Origin: Thereva unica
Taxonomy: Eukaryota; Arthropoda; Insecta; Diptera; Therevidae
DNA: 64,000 bases
NCBI GenBank assembly: GCA_949987705.1
Contig: OX465281.1
Span: 31,914,942-31,978,941, forward strand
Reading direction: 5' to 3'
Positions within the stretch are counted from its first letter, which is position 1, and every line of letters starts with the position of its first letter. Below the pieces are notes generated by a model. That model made no database searches. It saw nothing but the letters and a program-made list of their open reading frames with translations, and had not been told where the DNA came from. A program made the position numbers and the translations under genes. Shown here piece after piece: positions 57,613 through 64,000 of this stretch.

Positions 57613-57831
57613 GGGGTTTTCGGGGTCGCTGATGACGAATCCGGTGTCGAAATTTCGATTTTCAAAATGGCGGACTCAATATGGTTAACATAACCCCTCC
57701 AAATAGTCAAAAACTTTAGTAAATGATACCAAAACATCTCACTTAGGGGTTTTCGGGGTCGCTGATGACGAATCCGGTGTCGATATTTCGATTTTCAAAA
57801 TGGCGGACTCAATATGGTTAACATAACCTCT
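57613..57831. repeat. 133-bp tandem duplication, about 1.6 units
   Basis: About 84 bases from GGGGTTTTCGGGGTCGCTGA through ATATGGTTAACATAACC occur at 57613-57697 and again from 57746, nearly identical. GGGGTCGCTGATGACGAA is also close to GGGGTCGCTGATCACGAA in both arms of the fold-back element at 8159-8901. Confidence 0.82.
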
Positions 57832-58969
57832 TAAAAAAATCAAAAATTTTTTTTTAATATAATGTTTAATACTTTTGATTAATTTTTTTATAAGCAAGTT
57901 ATTTTATTAGGAAGTTATTGTTTATTAGAAAAACAAAATAAGAATTTTTAAGAATGCAATTACAGAAGAAAATCATTGTGAATACAAGTAAAAGTTGTAT
58001 CTTTATCTTCTGATGTCGAACATTCAGAGCTATAGCCATTAAAAGAAAATACTGTGACTAATTTTGGTGTTCTAAGGCTTATAACTTCTTAATTATTAAA
58101 TTTACCCAAAAATATCTCGCTAATATATTGTAGATAATTTAATTATAAACAAAAAGTGCCCTTGCAAATTTTCTGTAAGATGTACTGTTACGGAGATATA
58201 TAATGGAAAAACCATTTGCGCACCTTTTCCAAGATGGCGGCCAAATTGGGGGGGGAGTGGGTTAGAATAGCGAAAACTCAGATTTAAGCTCACACTGACC
58301 CCCCCTACACATCCCAAAAATAAAACCTTGTCCCGCATTTTTGCAATATTGAAGTACCATTTCCATGGGCTAGTGCTGGACGTATGTGACCCCTTAAAAC
58401 ACGGAGGGGCAATTTTGGGCAGCGGATTTTTTTTGGAGGAATACACCTTTACCAACAACGCCCAGCAAGTTTTCCAGTGGAGCAGAGTGGAGCAATATTA
58501 CTTTTTGTCCAATATATATCTCATTCTTACAATCCTAATTCATAAAAAGCACGTGTAATAGATGCTTACTGTGTATTATATACTTGCTTAATGGGTATAG
58601 TGCAATTTTTTTTTATACTCTACATACCTTCCAAAGAAAATTCCACTTTACACGACCACGATTGCTTGGTTACTTAATTTTTTATAGCGTTTTGAAAACG
58701 TTAACCTTTTTTCACAATATTAACGTTTAAAAATAAGCAAAAAGAGTAAAGTAGCAACTACAATTTCTCAGGCCGTAGAAAAAAATCTAACCTTCCGTGA
58801 CTGATTGCTCACTATTGGAAGTGTCCTCGAATCATCCCCCCCAAAAAAAACGAAATCTATAAACTTTTTTTTTTAGACTTTTGGCCAGCTTTTTTGGATT
58901 TGGTCCCACTGTGCAACGCCAAGAAAACAAAATATTAACAATAAATAAATATTTTGTCTTAGTTAGGGT

Positions 58970-59310
58970 TTGGGGTAAGCCATCCTCGGCTGTCCCTCGA
59001 GAGTTTCTGAACCAATATTTAGTTGAGTCGTGGTGTCATTTTTATGAAATCGGGCCAGATGAATGATTATGGCTGCTATGGTGTAGCTTGATCCAAGGAA
59101 AATCAAAGGTCTAGAGATAGAGCGCATTCCTTTGTGGATTAAATTCGTCCGAGAGTAGAAAGTGTAGTATGGTGTAGGTCGAAAATGACCAATGTCCAAT
59201 ATGGAACTCTACAGATTAATCAACATCTATAATGGAGTTTGACAAGAGGAGATCTGACCTGCCGTCTCTTCAACATTGGTGCTAGAGAAAGGGATCCGAT
59301 ATTCTGTTGT
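58970..59310 (+). pseudogene. Possible LINE RT fragment
   Basis: TRGDLTCRLFNIGARE (from about 59239) is reminiscent of the GxRQGDxLSCLLFNIALE block of RTE-like reverse transcriptases. Neighbouring blocks are not convincing. Confidence 0.3.
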
Positions 59311-60826
59311 GACAGTATAGTTTTAATGCTGGAGAAATGCATTCGGCAAGTATTAAAGGAGGAGAAGAGAAACCCTCACGAAAGCTTCAGTCATGGCATA
59401 ACGATACGTGTGAAAGCTGCCGTTTATTTAAAAATAGCAAGCGTTCGGCAAAGATTTAGTGTTAAAATAACGTCACTAAACGAATATGCATTAAAGAAAA
59501 GTTCAAGATGTTTGTTTGGTGCTCTAGCGTTGGTATTTTCACTATAGTTACATGAGACATGGTTAATCGACTACGCCGAATGTTTATTGTGACCAATTAG
59601 ACGGCATGAGGAAGCTTGGAAATAAGAGTACCGACCTTTGTGAATAGTAAGAGGTCGAAATACACTTGCAGGATAATGCCCCACCAGATGATGAAGCCAT
59701 AATTAAAAACTCTCTTTTATCTACTCCATTTCCCAAACTTGTTACAAGTGACCACCATTTATTTCAGGCATTGAACCATTTCCTAAAAATTAGAATGTTT
59801 AACTTCCCATAAACACAATCCAAGCTAAGTTATTGGCAGCCATTAAAAGTATTTATTACTTTAAGTTTAAATTATTGCATCTAAAAATGATCAACCTTAA
59901 TCATTCATCGTGTAAACCTACCACCAACTACAATTGGAAAATTTGTAAAGTCCAATGAAACTTTTTTGTAAATCTGGTAATCTTTAAAAACATTTCAAAC
60001 TTTATTCAGCAAAGAAAACAAATTTACAAGAAATTATTAATTTCTAAGAAATTTTGTAAACTTATTAAACTTTTTCCTGTTCTGAAATATACGAGATGAA
60101 TTTTGCACACGACGAAACCCACTCAATTTTTTATATTGGTAGATTATTAAAAAATGTTTACACTTATTGTATACATTGTTTACGTTATGTTTATTACAAT
60201 CCAGAAAAAACTAATCAAAATATTAAGAATAATATAAAATGTTACTAGCGGACATATCAACTGTTGATACATATAAAGAACAAATTAGCTATGTAAACAC
60301 CCTGTATTAACATTAAAATTACAGGTCAACACTAATATTCAAATATTTTTGTTTAATCTAGGTATATTGAAACGATACTTCATCAACAAAAAATTAATTG
60401 GATGCTTTACGATCCATGCATCACTTTATTTGCCTATATTAAAAGGGTATAGCGAAAGTTTACAGTGCAATAAATATGAAGCTCTTTGCATTTGGTTGTT
60501 GTTGACATACCATTTAGAAGTGAATGTAAATATGAGCTGAATTTCGCTTTAAGAGTAATAAATTTAGAATATTAATGAATTTATCATTTATTAACTCTTT
60601 TTATGATATGAAAAGTTTTGTAAGCGGTTATTATAAGGTTTTATTGTGTTGTAAGCGCTTGTCAGCAGATATGTAAATAAATTCATCTTCGACATTTGAT
60701 GAGTATGTTTAAGTATTCATGTTTTTTTATTGTTTTAAAGGATACAGAATGTATTTCCTGATTCATATCTACAGTAAATATACAAACAAGAAGAAAATAT
60801 GTTTTATATTTGCCGAAAATTTCATT
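59311..60826. other. Unassigned AT-rich stretch
   Basis: No recognisable gene or repeat pair before the Tigger element. Confidence 0.3.
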
Positions 60827-61125
60827 TACAGTGAAACCTCTACTCACGGACACCTCTCTTAAGCGGACTTCTCCCTTTAACGGACAAATTTGTTGAGTCC
60901 CGATTTTGCTCCATGGAATGTAAACGGAAGCCTCGTTCTATTGAACGGACACTCTCTTGGACGGACACGGACAACGTTCATAGAAGCAATCGTGCAAAAA
61001 AGTCTCCGTTGGGCGGACAGAATTCGTAGGCAATCACCAATTTGACATTTTTTTAAAATAATGTGTTCTATTTGGGGTGTTACTTGTTTGTTTCTCTGTT
61101 TTTAGTTTTGCCTATAAAAAGTAAA

Positions 61126-62585
61126 ATGCCACCGAAAAGAAATGTGTTATCTCTTAAAGATAAAATTGATTTATTACAAGTGTATACTAAAGGAAAATAT
61201 ACAGTGAGTTGTTTAGCAGAGCGTTTTAATATCTGGAAAACGCAAGCAGCCGAAATTATAAGGCAAAAAGAAAAATTAATAAAAAGGTGGCATGTAATGT
61301 AAACGAAAAACGATCGTTTCTAAGTGTAGAGGCTAGAGGGTACAAATATCAACAAGCTGTGCTTCAATTGGTTCATAGAAGCACGAAGCAAGGGAGTTCC
61401 TATATCAGGTAGACTGGTGTTATTTCATTTCTATTTTTGTAAATTAACTCTTTTCATCTGCAGACCCATTAATACAAAACAAAGTATGGCCGCCAACATA
61501 GGGCACAGTAGTTGCAGTGCATCATCTGGTTGGTTGGAAAAATTTCGTAAACGACACTGTATAAACTTCAAATCAATTTGCGGTGAATCTTTAAGTGTCA
61601 ACTGCGACGACGTTTCCACTTTCTTGAGCAAAGTACCTTCGATCGTGGCAAAATATTTACCAAAGGATATTTACAATATCGACGAGACAGGTCTGTTTTT
61701 CCGCGATTACGTAGCAAAACCATGCACTTAAAGAACGAAAAATGTATTGGTGGTTAACTATCCAAAGAAAGATTAACAATATTGTATTGCGTCAACATGG
61801 CTGGAGATAAAGAGAAATTGCTTGTAATCGGAAAGGCAGCAAAACCTAGGGCCTTTAGAAATCTAAATATAAATGGCCTTCCTGTCATCTGGAAATCCAA
61901 TGGTAAGGCATGGATGACCGGTAAAATAATGGTTGACTTGGTAAAGGAATTCGATCGGAAATTAAGTCACCAAAAGAGAAAATTTTTTTTGTTCTTGGAC
62001 AATGCGGCATGCCACCCAAAAGATGTTCTGCTCGATAACATACAACTTGCCTTTTTCCCACCTAATTGTACTTCAGTGTGTCAACCATTAGATCAAGGAA
62101 TCATAAAAAGTTTTAAAACTTTCTACAGGACCTTTTTAGTTAAGAATTTACTGACGGCAATCGATTCTGCTGATTCTGCGAGTGAGTTGGTTCGAAGCAT
62201 AAATCTGTTGGATGCAGTCTACCTTGTAAAAAATGCTTGGGATAGAGTGACACCGAATACGATACAAAACTGCTTCCGTAAATCTGGTCTCATACACACC
62301 AACCATAATACTATTCCAGATGAAGGTTTTACAGCAGAAGACGACTTGCCTTTATCTCTTTTCGCAGCAATTTATAAAAACTCACACGGAATTGGCGTTG
62401 AAAGCGGAAATATTAAAGATTTCTTCGAAATTGACAGCGGTCTTCTTGTTGAAGACACGGAAGGTGATGTTTGTTCGGAAAGCCAATCATTTATTGATCT
62501 CGTAGACTCAGGTGATGAGCTTTCCATCCAAAGTGCACCACCGCTTGGCAATTATAGTGAAGCACTCGATAAGACACAAGAATAA
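61126..62585 (+). pseudogene. Tigger/pogo transposase (CENP-B-like), few lesions
   Basis: Start chosen at 61126, MPPKRNVLSLKDKIDLLQ, a CENP-B N-terminal helix-turn-helix with TVSCLAERFNIWKTQAAEI; upstream codons are not family-like. A second DNA-binding half follows: NINKLCFNWFIEARSKGVPI, a putative 55-nt intron, then SGWLEKFRKRHCINF. The DDE/D domain has NIDETGLF (first Asp, about 61680), FLDNAACHP (second Asp, about 61998) and QPLDQGIIKSF (third Asp, about 62090); 30 residues separate the last two, DD30D, as in pogo/Tigger. The C-terminus is acidic and ends at 62585. Lesions: a stop at 61300, frame changes near 61340, 61478 and 61750. The long 3' frame (61782-62585) is open. The enzyme would cut at TA-flanked ends. 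Confidence 0.9.
61409..61463 (+). other. Putative 55-nt intron in the Tigger transposase gene
   Basis: GTAGAC at 61409 and TTTTCATCTGCAG ending at 61463. Removal joins GVPIS to DPLIQNK, restoring the family's GVPISGPxLQxKA motif. Inferred from the protein fit. Confidence 0.5.
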
Positions 62586-62981
62586 AAACAATTCTTAATG
62601 CATCACGGAGACCACCGAGGTATAGAAATGGTTTCAAATTTGGAGTTGCATTTCCAGGATATTATTATTAATAGGTGTTCTCGACAAAGTACGCTGATCG
62701 AATATTCTCAACCCAGTACAAATTAAATACATTATAATCTGTGTAGATATTTACTGAATGTATTTATATTTTTTATTATATTTAGAAACGAATTTATGTA
62801 TGTATTTAGTTATTTTAAACTTATTATTTTTTTTGTTACCTTTTATGCAATAAAATTTAAAACATACATTCTAGTAAAAATCTGGCCTATTTTTTTCCAT
62901 TCTCTCATAAGCGGACACCTCTCTTCAACGGACAGATTTTCATAGTCCCGTGAGTGTCCGGCTAAGGGAGATTTCACTGTA

Positions 62982-64000
62982 TGTCCATTTTGTAAGGAAT
63001 CAGGAATTCATCAAGGTAAACAACAATCAAACAATAACATAAAAAAAAACTCGCTCGCAAATATAAGTTATATTCGTTAATAAAGCGTTACGTGTTCTGT
63101 ATTTTTGTGTGTCTCATCATCAAATAGTAACAATAACGACAGCACAATAAAGGGGCAGGAGCAGGAGCCATTACCAACAACAAGAAAAATACGTGAAATA
63201 AAATGATTCGCCATGAACAATCGGAGGAAAATTTCAACAGTAAATTGACAACAGGAAAATTTATTAAAGGGCGAGTTACTTGCTCGGCATCCGTTTGCCA
63301 GTGTTACGTCGTTCAGTATTCGTCGTTCATATCCAATGGAAGGAAGACACAAGATGGGTAGCCCTGCTCTCGGATCTCTAAAGAAACGAATGAAACGGAG
63401 CTCCGATATCTAACCCCAGGGAACAATTTATCGAAAACTAGCGACCCAGGAAAACGGAAAAGAAAACAAATCAAAAGTTAGAGTAGATTTCCTCTTCCTT
63501 TACCTGGAGCCTCGGCGTCCCGGGTAACTCTCTGTATACGGTGTGTAACGTAAGCAGGGCCAACGTTAGAGGTGATGGTTAGCCCTAAATTCACTCAGAA
63601 AAAGAAGCGACTTTAATAGTAGTCATTCTCGAGGTGGGGAGCTGGAAATCTGCCATTTCAAGTTTTGTACGAAGGCACGTCCTCGAGAAATGGATAAAAT
63701 AACCCTGAAAACCCACCCCCGAAAAGACCTTCTACCCACCCTCTCATCCAAGGGTAGTCTCTGGGTTTGTTACGTTACACGATTGCGATATACGGAAAAC
63801 AGCTCAGCAACGACGGCATCTCAACAGGGTGACACAATCGGAAAAATGCTACACAGCCGCCATTGATTGGGCTTTTCACCGCCTGGCAAGTTGTCAAAGT
63901 TTGGAATTTCTTATTAAGGAGTTTGAGGCAAGGAAATTGTCTTCCTTCTATCTTGTATGTAATATCTACATCTATACAATACACACATATACCTATAAGA
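62982..64000. other. Unassigned sequence
   Basis: No gene, element end or RNA recognised. G+C is somewhat higher from about 63480 to 63760 with CCTCGGCGTCCCGGG near 63512, but no coding motif. Confidence 0.3.

Larger units (their letters stand above)
55618..58918. mobile_element. Transib-like element carrying foreign sequence (3291 bp)
   Basis: The element 55623-58913 has perfect 38-bp terminal inverted repeats starting CACAGTGGGACCAAATCC and is flanked by an exact 5-bp duplication CAACG (55618-55622, 58914-58918). The CACAGTG start and GC-containing 5-bp duplication fit Transib. No Transib transposase motif was found inside, so it would depend on another copy. The interior holds a peroxiredoxin-like pseudogene (about 56000-56620), AT-rich filler, a G+C-rich stretch with inverted CCGGCCACAC/GTGTGGCCGG (about 57415-57470) and a 133-bp tandem duplication. 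Perfect ends argue for recent movement. Confidence 0.88.
60827..62981 (+). mobile_element. Tigger/pogo transposon (2151 bp)
   Basis: The element 60829-62979 begins CAGTGAAACCTCTACTCACG and ends in the inverse of CAGTGAAATCTCCCTTAGCC, imperfect inverted repeats with repeated GCGGACA(C) words at both ends, and is flanked by TA on both sides (60827-60828, 62980-62981). CAGT ends and the TA target are typical of Tc1/mariner-pogo. It contains one transposase gene on the plus strand. Confidence 0.92.

Noticed and set aside
1..64000. CRISPR arrays, bacterial operons, ribosome binding sites
   Set aside because: The sequence is eukaryotic in character: transposon families, introns and SINEs. No regularly spaced direct repeats with unique spacers were seen.

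Overview
The window looks like eukaryotic, AT-rich, repeat-dominated DNA from an insect, most likely a fly (Diptera). That is inferred from the mobile-element mix: an mdg1/412-like LTR retrotransposon with a tRNA-Arg-type primer site, Transib, Tigger/pogo, mariner, hAT and PIF/Harbinger elements, a Helitron-like element, and R1-like and RTE-like LINE remnants. No intact host protein-coding gene could be recognised. Nearly every readable protein is a transposon protein, and most are broken.

Layout. 0.5-1.5 kb: R1-like LINE reverse transcriptase. 2.5-3.6 kb: small hAT element and a Helitron-like element with a repeat array. 4.1-5.4 kb: R1-like LINE endonuclease remnants. 7.6-8.9 kb: Tc1/mariner-type fragment and a 743-bp fold-back element. 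9.3-13.3 kb: an RTE-like LINE split by a young, internally deleted LTR retrotransposon (9774-13183) whose LTRs are almost identical. 13.4 kb: a 5S rRNA-like segment. 14.3-15.2 kb: non-autonomous hAT element. 18.76-21.64 kb: a complete but mutated Transib, encoding a RAG1-related transposase, with both ends and target duplication present. 21.6-27.4 kb: two R1-like LINE copies on opposite strands, one carrying a hAT MITE.

29-43 kb: scattered LINE tails and endonucleases, a minisatellite, small inverted-repeat elements and long unassigned stretches. 38.9, 44.2 and 45.7 kb: three copies of a tRNA-derived SINE. 44.85 kb: PIF/Harbinger-like MITE. 47.1-48.1 kb: mariner interrupted by a 139-bp MITE. 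52.8-55 kb: TA-flanked MITE, hAT transposase tail and two LINE fragments. 55.62-58.91 kb: a second Transib-like element with 38-bp perfect terminal repeats starting CACAGTG, carrying a 2-Cys peroxiredoxin-like pseudogene. 60.83-62.98 kb: a nearly complete Tigger/pogo transposon.

The main interest is the pair of Transib-type elements, one with a transposase showing RAG1-core zinc-site spacing, the other with exact RSS-heptamer ends around a gene fragment, together with the nested insertions that give relative ages. Stretches at about 15.2-16.6, 27.4-29.3, 30.6-33, 36-38.9, 42.6-44.2, 48.7-51.9 and 63-64 kb hold nothing I can identify and may be intronic or intergenic single-copy DNA.
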